From NCBI RefSeq assembly GCF_016481275.1, contig NZ_JAEMNW010000004.1, forward strand, positions 186,001-250,000: a DNA stretch of 64,000 bases, written 5' to 3'. Below, piece by piece: positions 18,501 through 26,773 of this stretch (position 1 is the first letter of the stretch; each line of letters opens with the position of its first letter). The notes beneath the pieces were generated by a model, which was not told where the DNA came from, made no database searches, and saw only the letters and a list, made by a program, of their open reading frames with translations. The translations under genes and the position numbers were made by a program. The DNA is from Antrihabitans auranticaus. Lineage in GTDB: Bacteria > Actinomycetota > Actinomycetes > Mycobacteriales > Mycobacteriaceae.

Positions 18501-20433
18501 TCAGGAGTTCACGGTCGTCGGTGTCGGTGACATGAGCGGAGACGTGTTCGGCAACGGCATGTTGCTGAGCCCGCACATCCGGCTCGTGGCGGCGTTCGAC
18601 CATCGGCACATCTTCCTGGACCCGAATCCCGTTGCGGCGACGTCGTTTACCGAACGGGAACGGATGTTCGCGTTACCCCGATCGTCGTGGGCAGACTACG
18701 ACGAAACGCTGATCAGCGAGGGTGGCGGGATCTACGACAAGACGGTCAAGTCGGTGCCGATCAGTCCGCAGGTGCGCATTGCACTCGGGCTCGGCGACGA
18801 CGTGACGTCGATGTCGCCGCCCGAGTTGGTCAAGGCGATTTTGCTTGCACCCGTGGACCTGCTGTGGAACGGCGGCATCGGCACCTACATCAAGGCGAGC
18901 ACCGAAGCCAATGCGGACGTGGGCGACAAAGCGAACGACCCAGTTCGTGTGAACGGCAGCGACCTTCGTGTGAAGGTGATCGGCGAAGGCGGCAACCTGG
19001 GTGCGACAGCGCTCGGTCGCATCGAGTTCTGCCACAACGGCGGCAAGATGAACACCGACGCGTTGGACAACTCGGCCGGAGTCGACTGTTCCGACCACGA
19101 GGTCAACATCAAGATCATGCTCGACCGGTTGGTCAGTAGCGGCGATCTCGAGGAACCGGATCGCAATCCGCTGCTTGCTTCGATGACCGACGAAGTGGCT
19201 CGATTGGTACTGGACGACAACATCTCCCAGAACTTCCTCATGGGAATTTCGCGTGCCGAATCGGTCGCGATGCTCAGTGTGCACAGTCGCGTAATCGCTG
19301 ATCTGGAACGCACCCGTGCACTCGACCGCGAACTGGAAGCGTTGCCGTCCGAGGCCGAGATCATCCGCCGCAAGCAGGAGGGCGGGGGACTGACGTCACC
19401 CGAGCTGTCCAACCTCATGGCGCACGTGAAGCTTGCGATGAAAGACGATCTGCTGAAGTCGGATGTTCCCGACATGGAAGTTTTTTCGCGCAGGCTGCCG
19501 TCGTACTTCCCGATTCCGCTCCAGGAGCGGTTCGGAAAAGCGATCAAGCTCCATCCTCTGCGACGCGAGATCGTCACCACGATGATCGCGAACGAGACTG
19601 TCGACTTCGGCGGAATCACGTACGCGTACAGGCTTTTCGAGGAGGCAGGAGCGCGGAGTACCGACTCCGTGCGCGCGTACGCCGCAGCGGTCGAGATCTT
19701 CGATCTGCGCAGTCTGTGGAAGCGAATCCGGAGCGCGGACATGTCCGTTCGGTTGGCCGACGAACTCGAACTGGAGTCGAAGCGGACCCTCGACCGGGCA
19801 TCGCGGTGGTTGCTGATGAACCGCCCGCAGCCGATCGCGGTCGGCGCCGAGATCAACCGGTTCAGCAGGGCAATTCGGGAGCTGGGTCCCAAGGTTCCCG
19901 GGTGGCTGCAAGGTCACCGGGCCACCAGCCTCGAGGAGCGCGCCCGCGCGATCGCGGAGCGTGGGGTGCCGGCGGATCTGGCCCAGGAGGTCCTGGTGCT
20001 ACTCGATCTCTTCCCGCTCATGGATATCTTCGACATTTCCGATATCACCGATAGGGACGGCGACGAGGTCGGCGAGTTGTACTACGCCCTCGACGCGTAT
20101 CTCGGAGTGGACTGGTTGCTCACCGCGGTAAGCGGTTTGGCCCGCGGCGATCGTTGGCATGCACTCGCGCGGCTCGCCTTGCGTGACGACCTGTACAGCT
20201 CGCTGCGATCACTCACGCTCGACGTGCTGGTCGGCGGTGAAGCGGACGAGTCGCCGCAGGAAAAGATCGAATATTGGGAGTCGACGAACCAGTCCAGGCT
20301 CGGTCGTGCCCGAGCGTCGCTTGCGGAGATATTCGAGGCCGGGACTCATGATCTTGCGACTCTGTCTGTGGCGGCCCGGCAGGTGCGCAGTATGGTCAGC
20401 GGCGTCGGCTCACAATCGGAGGCAAATCGTTGA
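15526..20433 (+). CDS. gdh: NAD-specific glutamate dehydrogenase, 180-kDa class (1635 aa)
   Basis: The length and layout match the large GDH-180 enzymes (Rv2476c type): a long N-terminal regulatory region of about 700 residues with ACT-like parts, then the catalytic domain. Catalytic landmarks are [44 protein letters not shown] with the reactive lysine, then [17 protein letters not shown] and [18 protein letters not shown] for NAD binding. It oxidises glutamate to 2-oxoglutarate and ammonia for carbon/nitrogen balance; the mycobacterial form is controlled by GarA. The thioesterase gene downstream overlaps its stop (TTGA). Confidence 0.95.
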   Translation: [1635 protein letters not shown]

Positions 20434-20867
20434 CACAAGCACCCGACCCGCTGAAGGGTTTCCATACCAAGGTCGAGGTGCGGTGGTCCGATATGGACGC
20501 GTTCCAACACATCAACCATGCACGCATGGTGACGCTGCTGGAGGAAGCGCGGATCCCGTGGCTGTTCTACGACGATCGGCCGACGAAAACACTGCGCGAC
20601 GGGGCGGTGATCGTCGACCTCCATGTGAGTTACCGGGGACAGCTACACCACGAAGACACGCCGCTGGACATTGTCATGTGGGTGGAAAAGCTTCGGGCAG
20701 TGGACTTTACGGTCGGCTACGAAGTTCGGCCGGGCGGTGCGCCGCAAGACACGAAGCCAGCGGTGACGGCGTCGACGCAGATCGCCGCGTTCGATATCGA
20801 GGCGCAGCGTTTGCGACGATTCACGCCTGAGGAGAAGGCGTATCTCGACAGCTGGCGCCGGGTCTGA
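20430..20867 (+). CDS. Acyl-CoA thioesterase, hotdog fold (Rv2475c-like) (145 aa)
   Basis: The hotdog motif is KVEVRWSDMDAFQHINHARMVTLLEEARIPW, with the Asp-x-x-x-His-x-Asn arrangement of 4HBT enzymes. The start is TTG, fixed by GGAGG at 20418-20422 and by overlap with the gdh stop, so translation is coupled to glutamate dehydrogenase. It is the counterpart of Rv2475c in the same position of M. tuberculosis. Why a thioesterase should be tied to glutamate catabolism is not known. Confidence 0.88.
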   Translation: MTQAPDPLKGFHTKVEVRWSDMDAFQHINHARMVTLLEEARIPWLFYDDRPTKTLRDGAVIVDLHVSYRGQLHHEDTPLDIVMWVEKLRAVDFTVGYEVRPGGAPQDTKPAVTASTQIAAFDIEAQRLRRFTPEEKAYLDSWRRV

Positions 20868-20873
20868 GGAGGC

Positions 20874-21503
20874 GTGAACGACAGGTCGCTCGACATACCC
20901 GATCCGATCGAACGCGCGAACCTCGTCGCGTTCGTCGACCGCGCGCTGCGGCTCAACGAGGCAGCGGTAATCCGTCTGAAGGCGCGGCCTGACGGTCTCG
21001 TCGCAGCTTGGGCTGCAACGGGATTCGATGTGCTGGCCGTTCGTGTCATCGACGCGACGCTACGACCCTCGGACACGACCGTCGCTGCAGATGTGGTGCT
21101 GGCAAGCTTGCGGAGCGGTCCGCCGATCGACCTCGGTTACTCGATGGATTCGTCCTGGCGAACGGCCTTGCCGCCCGATTCGGGTTTCGTGCACCTGGAG
21201 GATGTCCCGGCAAGCGTGTTGCTGGACCTCGCCCAGCGCGGCGCAGAGCTGGCAAAAGACCACGGGAGTGCGCACGGTCCGCCGTCGTCGTTGCTCGACC
21301 AGGAGGTTCTGGAGGTGCATGGGCCCGGCGAACAGTTCGGCGTCCCTATGCGCGTCGTATTTGCGCTCACCGCAATGGGTTTCGTGCCGGACAACCCGGG
21401 GGAGAAGGTCCGCGTCCGGGCGACCAAAGCATGGGTGCGCCTGGACGCCCGGTACGGCTCGGTGACCAGGCACCGGACAGGCGGGCTGAAGTTGAGCGTC
21501 TAA
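20874..21503 (+). CDS. Conserved actinobacterial protein of unknown function (Rv2474c-like, 209 aa)
   Basis: The GTG at 20874 follows GAGGAGG directly and lies 6 bases after the thioesterase stop, so it is the third gene of the gdh operon. The protein is soluble, with no signal peptide or membrane segment. It begins with a helical segment (DPIERANLVAFVDRALRLNEAAVIRLK), has a beta-rich middle (WAATGFDVLAVRVIDATL) and ends in a basic tail (VRATKAWVRLDARYGSVTRHRTGGLKLSV). Position and size match Rv2474c. I know no biochemical role. Confidence 0.75.
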   Translation: MNDRSLDIPDPIERANLVAFVDRALRLNEAAVIRLKARPDGLVAAWAATGFDVLAVRVIDATLRPSDTTVAADVVLASLRSGPPIDLGYSMDSSWRTALPPDSGFVHLEDVPASVLLDLAQRGAELAKDHGSAHGPPSSLLDQEVLEVHGPGEQFGVPMRVVFALTAMGFVPDNPGEKVRVRATKAWVRLDARYGSVTRHRTGGLKLSV

Positions 21504-23116
21504 ACGAGCCAGGCAGCGGCATTCGCGGCCAGCTGGCGGCCCTCGATCGGTTGCGTCGCCAAGAGCACCTCGCCAGGCGGCAGCGGGATCGCGGCATTTG
21601 TTGTATTGAGCGCGCAAATCAGGCCACCGGTGCGCCGGAACACCAGGCAACCCTTGGGACTGCCGTACCAGTCGATGTCGTTGCCCGAGAATTCGGGACG
21701 GATCGCGCGCAGTTCGAGCGCCTTCCGGAACAGTGAGAACGTGGAGTTGTAGTCCTCGATTTGCGCTTCCACAGTCAACGATTTCCACGCAGGCGGAATG
21801 GGCAGCCAGGGCTGCCCTGTCGTGAAGGCGAACGGTGGCTGGCGGCCTTCCCATGGCAGCGGGACGCGGCAACCGTCGCGGCCACGCTCGGTGCGACCGG
21901 AGCGTTCCCAGACCGGGTCCTGCAATGCCGAGTCGGGTAGGTCGTCGACGTTCGGCAAGCCTAGTTCGGAGCCGTTGTAGATGAACGTGACACCGGGCAA
22001 CGAGAGCTCGACCAGTGCCATGGCGCGGGCACGGTCGACGCCGACCGTGCCGCCGCCGTAACGCGTAACCTCGCGCGCCACATCGTGGTTGGAGAGTGTC
22101 CACGTCGGAGTGCCGCCGACCGTCGCTACCGCGGACATCGAGTTCTCGACGGCCTCACGGACGGCTTCGGCTGCGAACTCCACTTCGGCGAGCCGGAAAT
22201 TGAATGCAAGGTGGAGTTCGTCGGGGCGGACGTACTCGCCGAACCGCTCGTTGTCGTCGACCCACACTTCGCCGACGGCGACCGCGTCCGGATACTCCTC
22301 CAGAACCTTCCGGATCCTGCGGTGGATCTCGTGGACCCCAGCGTTGTTGAACCGCAGGTCGTCGTCGTTGTTCGCCAAAAGCCTGTTATTGGCGAGTGAC
22401 ATGTCGGGTAGCTCCGCAGGTTTCGCCATACCGTGTGCCACGTCGATCCGGAATCCGTCGACGCCTCGGTCGAGCCAGAACCGCAGTGTCGCGGCGAGGT
22501 CGTCGAAGACCTCGGGGTTGTCCCAGTTCAGGTCGGGCTGCTCGGTCGCGAAGATGTGGAGGTACCACTGGCCGGGGGTGCCGTCGGGTTCGGTGATCCG
22601 GGTCCACGCCGGTCCGCCGAAGATGCTGGGCCAGTTGTTGGGCGGCTCGGCGCCGTCTGCACCCCGACCCTCCCGAAAGATGTACCGGCCACGCGCTGGG
22701 CTGCCCGGCGCTGCCGTGAGGGCTTCTTGAAACCATACGTGCTGGTCGCTCGTATGATTCGGGACGACATCCATGATCACGCGCATCCGGCGCGCGTGTG
22801 CTTCGGTGACCAGTCCGTCCAAGGCTTCCACCCCGCCGAACATCGGGTCGATATCACGCGGATCGGAGACGTCGTACCCGCCGTCGGCCATGGGTGACCG
22901 CATGACCGGGCAGAGCCAGATCGCGTCGACGCCGAGCAGCTCGAGGTAACCCAGTTTCTCCCGAATGCCCTCGAGGTCGCCGATCCCGTCGCCGTTGGAG
23001 TCGGCGAACGAACGCGGATAGACCTGGTAGAACACCGACTTCTGCCACCAGTGAGCAGAAGCCTTGACGGCGGCCGGTGCGTTCTCTACTTCGTCCACAA
23101 GCGCACATCGTGCCAA
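21500..23116 (-). CDS. aglA: GH13 alpha-glucosidase (AglA type, 538 aa)
   Basis: A complete GH13 domain is present: region I DVVPNHTSDQH, nucleophile Asp225 in DGFRIDVAHG, acid/base Glu283 in VAVGEVWVD and transition-state Asp345 in LSNHDVAR. The opening WWQKSVFYQVYPRSFADSNGDGIGDLEGI is typical of oligo-1,6-glucosidase/alpha-glucosidase enzymes that release glucose from short alpha-glucans or disaccharides. It matches Rv2471 in position. The start is uncertain: TTG at 23116 or GTG at 23098, neither with a clear ribosome site. Its stop overlaps that of the convergent 209-aa gene by four bases. Confidence 0.9.
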   Translation of the reverse strand: MARCALVDEVENAPAAVKASAHWWQKSVFYQVYPRSFADSNGDGIGDLEGIREKLGYLELLGVDAIWLCPVMRSPMADGGYDVSDPRDIDPMFGGVEALDGLVTEAHARRMRVIMDVVPNHTSDQHVWFQEALTAAPGSPARGRYIFREGRGADGAEPPNNWPSIFGGPAWTRITEPDGTPGQWYLHIFATEQPDLNWDNPEVFDDLAATLRFWLDRGVDGFRIDVAHGMAKPAELPDMSLANNRLLANNDDDLRFNNAGVHEIHRRIRKVLEEYPDAVAVGEVWVDDNERFGEYVRPDELHLAFNFRLAEVEFAAEAVREAVENSMSAVATVGGTPTWTLSNHDVAREVTRYGGGTVGVDRARAMALVELSLPGVTFIYNGSELGLPNVDDLPDSALQDPVWERSGRTERGRDGCRVPLPWEGRQPPFAFTTGQPWLPIPPAWKSLTVEAQIEDYNSTFSLFRKALELRAIRPEFSGNDIDWYGSPKGCLVFRRTGGLICALNTTNAAIPLPPGEVLLATQPIEGRQLAANAAAWLV

Positions 23117-23152
23117 ACGAATGTGATGCCCGCGACATTCGGGGGAGTCGGC

Positions 23153-23545
23153 TCAGATCGCGGAGTTCAACATCGCGTGCGCCGCCATGTCGATGTACTC
23201 CGTGAAAGCCTTGCGATGTTCGTCGTCGAGCGTCTGCGAATCGATCGATGCTATAGCCACATACATGCAGCGCAGCCACGCATCGCGCTCGAATGGGCCG
23301 ATCGTGAACGGCATGTGGCGCATCCGTAACCGGGGGTGGCCGCGCTCGTCGGAGTACGTCCTGGGACCGCCCCAGTATTGCTCGAGGAACATTCGGAAGC
23401 GCCGCTCAGCGGGCCCGAGATCTTCCTCGGGATACAGCGGTCGGAGGATCTCGTCGGCCGCGACTTCGCGGTAGAAGCGCGCAACGATGCGGCGAAATGT
23501 TTCTGCACCCCCGACGGCGTCGTAGAACGTTTCTGCGCTTGTCAT
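23153..23545 (-). CDS. glbO: Truncated haemoglobin, group II (GlbO, 130 aa)
   Basis: The start [13 protein letters not shown] is fixed by GGAGGTGGAG on the minus strand. Diagnostic residues of group II globins are in place: Tyr38 (CD1), proximal His77 (F8, in RMRHMPF) and Trp90 (G8, in RDAWLRCM), plus the [10 protein letters not shown] segment. These match Mycobacterium GlbO with a two-residue offset. The protein binds O2 and is tied to respiration and redox defence. It is 36 bases upstream of aglA on the same strand. Confidence 0.93.
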   Translation of the reverse strand: MTSAETFYDAVGGAETFRRIVARFYREVAADEILRPLYPEEDLGPAERRFRMFLEQYWGGPRTYSDERGHPRLRMRHMPFTIGPFERDAWLRCMYVAIASIDSQTLDDEHRKAFTEYIDMAAHAMLNSAI

Positions 23546-23742
23546 CTGCGTGCTCCACCTCCCGTCGCCTCGTATCCATTGTGCCTGGCGCTGCGGCACC
23601 GGCCGAACAGCAGTCCTTCGTAACAGTTTGTTCACTCCGATGTACTGCGACTTTGTAGCAAATCGGCGTGCATATCTCGACCATCCGTGATGCACTGGTG
23701 GCACTCTCCATCAGCCCACCTTGCTGCGCATTCGGAGGCCGT

Positions 23743-24408
23743 ATGAAGCACCGACATGATGCCCGAGCGCATCGACAACTCGTGCCCACCGACGTGCCCA
23801 GTGCGGCGTCGGGGGCCCCTGTTCTCCACGTTCTCTCCGAAAGTCCGCATGCAGTCGAGCCGCCTGGCCTGAACGACGATGCGGTCCCTGCCTGGGTCAA
23901 GCGCCGGGTGCTGCTTCTGAATGCCACCTACGAGCCGCTGACCGCATTGCCTGTTCGTCGCGCAGTCGTTCTGCTCGTCTGCGACAAGGCTCTTCCTGTT
24001 CACGAAGATCCGGGTGGTCCGGTGATTCATTCTGCAGATCGCTCGGTCGCGGTGCCGTCCGTGATCCGGCTTCGAAACTACGTCCGGGTTCCGTACCGTG
24101 CGCGGATTCCGATGACGCGGGCCGCACTGATGCATCGGGACCGATTTCGCTGCGCCTATTGCGGCGGCAAGGCCGAAACGATCGACCACGTGGTGCCACG
24201 CAGCCGCGGTGGTGAGCACACGTGGGAGAACTGCGTCGCAAGCTGCGCGCCGTGCAATCACCGCAAGGCAGACAAGCTGCTGACCGAGTTGGGTTGGACG
24301 CTGCGCGCAGCGCTCGTGCCGCCGAAGGGACCGCATTGGCGGTTGCTCGCGACCACGAAAGAGCTGGATCCGACCTGGTTGCGGTATCTCGGTGAGGGCG
24401 CGGCGTAG
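23743..24408 (+). CDS. HNH endonuclease family protein (Rv2469c-like, 221 aa)
   Basis: The C-terminal half has the HNH nuclease pattern RFRCAYCGGKAETIDHVVPRSRGGEHTWENCVASCAPCNHRKAD, with two CxxC pairs for structural zinc and the His-Asn-His metal site. The N-terminal half (RRVLLLNATYEPLTALPVRRAVVLLVCDKALPV) is the conserved leader of this actinobacterial family. The ATG at 23743 was chosen for GGAGG at 23734-23738 and for agreement with the length of Rv2469c. DNA target and role are unknown; no methylase or phage gene is nearby. Confidence 0.85.
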   Translation: MKHRHDARAHRQLVPTDVPSAASGAPVLHVLSESPHAVEPPGLNDDAVPAWVKRRVLLLNATYEPLTALPVRRAVVLLVCDKALPVHEDPGGPVIHSADRSVAVPSVIRLRNYVRVPYRARIPMTRAALMHRDRFRCAYCGGKAETIDHVVPRSRGGEHTWENCVASCAPCNHRKADKLLTELGWTLRAALVPPKGPHWRLLATTKELDPTWLRYLGEGAA

Positions 24409-24472
24409 GCGTAGCAGATGAAATAGGGGCGTTGAGTGTCCCGATCTTGGTCGCCTCGACTACCTTTGGCAT

Positions 24473-24727
24473 GTGAGCATTCTCGAAACATCGCTGATCT
24501 ACGTTGGCATCCCGGCCGTGGTGACCGCCATCATCGCGTCGGCCTGCTTCTTGCTGAGCAGGCCGATCGCGGGGACACACCCGGCTCACTTCTCCCTCGG
24601 TGATCGCTGGACTCGCGAGCCTGTCTTGTGGAGCGCCACCGACGAAGTAACTACGCATGGCCACCACGGGCATTCCGCTGGCATGGCCGAGGATCTGATC
24701 GGAGGTTCGGCACATGGCAAGTGGTAG
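24473..24727 (+). CDS. ctaJ: Cytochrome aa3 oxidase subunit CtaJ-like small membrane protein (84 aa)
   Basis: One membrane segment (about residues 10-30, YVGIPAVVTAIIASACFLLS) is followed by HFSLGDRWTREPVLWSATDE and a His-rich tail (HGHHGHSAG). This pattern and the position beside a DUF5130 gene match the subunit named CtaJ in the mycobacterial III2IV2 supercomplex, as I recall it. A TACCTT -10 box lies 6 bases before the GTG, so the transcript is probably leaderless. The stop lies inside the next gene. Confidence 0.7.
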   Translation: MSILETSLIYVGIPAVVTAIIASACFLLSRPIAGTHPAHFSLGDRWTREPVLWSATDEVTTHGHHGHSAGMAEDLIGGSAHGKW

Positions 24728-25187
24728 CAATCGGTACCCGGCAGTCATCGAGTCGCAGTTGCCGTTTGGTTCGGTACTGACGTCCAGCGGTCGCGTATCG
24801 GCCGTGCACGAGGCGGGTAAGGAATTTGCCGAACCGCCCTTCACGGAACGGGAACTGATTCGGCTGGACGACGCGCTCACCGCGGCCACTCGCAGCACCA
24901 AGATCCGCTTCAACATCTACGTCGGCGATCTCGGTAGCGACACCGGTACCGGGGCGGACGAACTGTTTCCGGGAACTCCGGAGGCTGCGCGTTCGATATT
25001 GATCGCCGTGTCGCCCAACGACAAGGCAGTCGAGGTCCGGACCGGGAGGGATGTTGCCGACCGCGCGAACACCCGGGTTGCGCAACTCGGTGTCACCGCA
25101 GCGATCTCGGCGTTCCGTGACGGCGATCTGATCGACGGACTGGTCTCGGCCGTCCGCGTCATGAGCGCCGCAATCACTTCTCCGTAG
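24714..25187 (+). CDS. DUF5130 (TPM-like) protein, Rv2468c-like; possible oxidase-associated CtaI (157 aa)
   Basis: The gene overlaps the ctaJ end by 14 bases and has its own GGAGG. The protein has a basic start, then FTERELIRLDDALTAATRSTKIRFNIYVGDLG and ILIAVSPNDKAVEVRTGRDVADR, the beta/alpha pattern of TPM-type domains that sit next to membrane complexes. In M. smegmatis I recall the neighbour of CtaJ being described as the peripheral oxidase subunit CtaI; this assignment rests on context. No membrane segment is present, so it would act as a cytoplasmic-side partner. Confidence 0.65.
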   Translation: MASGSNRYPAVIESQLPFGSVLTSSGRVSAVHEAGKEFAEPPFTERELIRLDDALTAATRSTKIRFNIYVGDLGSDTGTGADELFPGTPEAARSILIAVSPNDKAVEVRTGRDVADRANTRVAQLGVTAAISAFRDGDLIDGLVSAVRVMSAAITSP

Positions 25188-25203
25188 TCGTGTCCCGGGG
25201 TGG

Positions 25204-26031
25204 TCACCCAGCCGGCGACCACCCCGGCCCACGGAAGAGGTAACCGAACCGTTCGCGCCAGGACTGTGCGGTCCGCACGTCGTGCCACATCGCGTGATAT
25301 TCGCCGAACGCAACCGTCACCGGATTGTGCGTTCGAATGTTCTTCGTGAGGCCGTAGCGCACTCGTTCGCCCTCGGGCTCGAACGATCCGAATAGCCGAT
25401 CCCAGATGATCAAGATCCCGCCGTAGTTGCGGTCGAGGTATTCGGCATTGGAACCGTGGTGGACCCGGTGGTGCGATGGTGTGTTGAACACGAATTCGAT
25501 TGGCCGCGGCAGCTTGCCGACCCGTTCGGTGTGCAGGAAGAACTGGTACAGCAGGCTGATCGATTGCTGCAATAGGATCATCCACGGCGAGAATCCGAGT
25601 AGTGCGAGCGGTAGCCAGAACGGCAGTGCGGTCCAGGGTGTCCACGTTTGCCGCAGAGCCGTCGTGAGGTTGTAGAACTGGCTCGAATGGTGGACGACGT
25701 GCGATCCCCACAGCACGCGGACCTCGTGGTGCAGCCGGTGGAACCAGTAATAGGCGAGGTCCTCGGCGAAGAACAACGCCACCCATACCAGGGGGTTGGT
25801 CGATGAGAGGTGAACCGGCGCAATCGAATACAGCGCTGCATAGGCGGCGAGGACGGCAAGTTTCCAGCCGATGTTGATGAAGACGTTGCCGAGACCCATC
25901 GACAGGCTGGTTGCCGAATCGCGGAGCTCGTAGCCCTTCTCGTCGTCGTCGGGCAGAAACTTGAACGAGGCCGCTTCGAGGACGAGGCACAGGATGAACA
26001 CCGGTATGGCATGCAGAATCAGGTCGAACAT
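25204..26031 (-). CDS. Sterol desaturase/fatty acid hydroxylase family membrane protein (275 aa)
   Basis: The di-iron histidine clusters of the family (PF04116) are all visible: HRLHHE (about 98-103), HVVHHSSQ (about 110-117) and HHRVHHG (about 188-194), set among four or so membrane helices. These enzymes use O2 and an electron donor to hydroxylate or desaturate lipids such as sterols, carotenoids or fatty acids. It is encoded 10 bases downstream of a FadR-type regulator and probably in its operon, which points to a regulated lipid modification. The substrate is unknown. Confidence 0.85.
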   Translation of the reverse strand: MFDLILHAIPVFILCLVLEAASFKFLPDDDEKGYELRDSATSLSMGLGNVFINIGWKLAVLAAYAALYSIAPVHLSSTNPLVWVALFFAEDLAYYWFHRLHHEVRVLWGSHVVHHSSQFYNLTTALRQTWTPWTALPFWLPLALLGFSPWMILLQQSISLLYQFFLHTERVGKLPRPIEFVFNTPSHHRVHHGSNAEYLDRNYGGILIIWDRLFGSFEPEGERVRYGLTKNIRTHNPVTVAFGEYHAMWHDVRTAQSWRERFGYLFRGPGWSPAG

Positions 26032-26041
26032 GAGCGGTCCT

Positions 26042-26740
26042 TCAGTCGTTCAGCGCGTCGACGACGCGGCCCAGTAGTTGTTGCGCGAGGTCGCGTGCTG
26101 CGACCGAGTCGCGATCGGCGATCCGCGCAGCGAGTTCCAGGTGCGCTTCGCGGTCTGCGAGTTCGGCGGGATAGCCGATCAGATGGTGCCCGCCGATCGC
26201 GGCGATGCACTCGATGATCGTGTTGAGGCCGAGGCGGTAGGCGAGGTTGCCGGAACCGTCGATGATCGCGGTCCACAGGACGCCGTCGGCGAGGAGAAGT
26301 TCGGCGAACGGAGCGTCTGCGCCGCGCCGCTGTGCGGCGATTGCCGAGACGCGTGCCAGCTGTTCGTCGGTCGCGCGCAGCGCGCACAGTCGTGCCGCGT
26401 CGGTGCCTACCGAGCAGCGCATTTCCGCGATATCGCGGAGTAGCCGACGTGGGGGCACGGCCCCGGTCCTGGTCAGTTCGACGAGTAAGTCGAGACCGGC
26501 GTTTTCCCGCCAGTCGAGAACCCGCGTCTTACCGCCTTGCGCGATCCGGATCAGCCCGGACTGCTGGACCCGCTTCAGCGCCTCGCGCACGGCATGCCGG
26601 TTGACCTCGAAAGACTCGGCGAGATCGCGCTCGGCCGGCAGCGGATCGTCCGGTGCTAGGCGGCCGGACAGGATCTCGTCGACGAGCTGCGCAAAGACGG
26701 CGTCGGAGATCGCCGCTCTGGGGATCGGTGAGATCGACAT
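26042..26740 (-). CDS. GntR-family transcriptional regulator, FadR subgroup (232 aa)
   Basis: The N-terminal winged helix reads VDEILSGRLAPDDPLPAERDLAESFEVNRHAVREALKRVQQSGLIRIAQGGKTRVLDW, standard for GntR. The C-terminal domain is all-helical (ARLCALRATDEQLARVSAI...HHLIGYPAELADREAHLELAARIADRD), the FCD/FadR effector-binding fold. A near-perfect FadR-style operator lies 34 bases upstream, so self-regulation is likely. The downstream sterol desaturase gene is the obvious target. Confidence 0.87.
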   Translation of the reverse strand: MSISPIPRAAISDAVFAQLVDEILSGRLAPDDPLPAERDLAESFEVNRHAVREALKRVQQSGLIRIAQGGKTRVLDWRENAGLDLLVELTRTGAVPPRRLLRDIAEMRCSVGTDAARLCALRATDEQLARVSAIAAQRRGADAPFAELLLADGVLWTAIIDGSGNLAYRLGLNTIIECIAAIGGHHLIGYPAELADREAHLELAARIADRDSVAARDLAQQLLGRVVDALND

Positions 26741-26773
26741 GCGGTAAGAATCGCCGAACAGAGGTCAACTTGT

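Noticed and set aside
15526-20433. Possible gene fusion or assembly join in the 1635-residue frame
   Set aside because: This is the normal size and domain order of the 180-kDa class of NAD-glutamate dehydrogenases.
23743-24408. HNH protein as part of a restriction or anti-phage system
   Set aside because: No methyltransferase, helicase or toxin partner is adjacent, and the gene sits at the same place as Rv2469c in a conserved core gene order.
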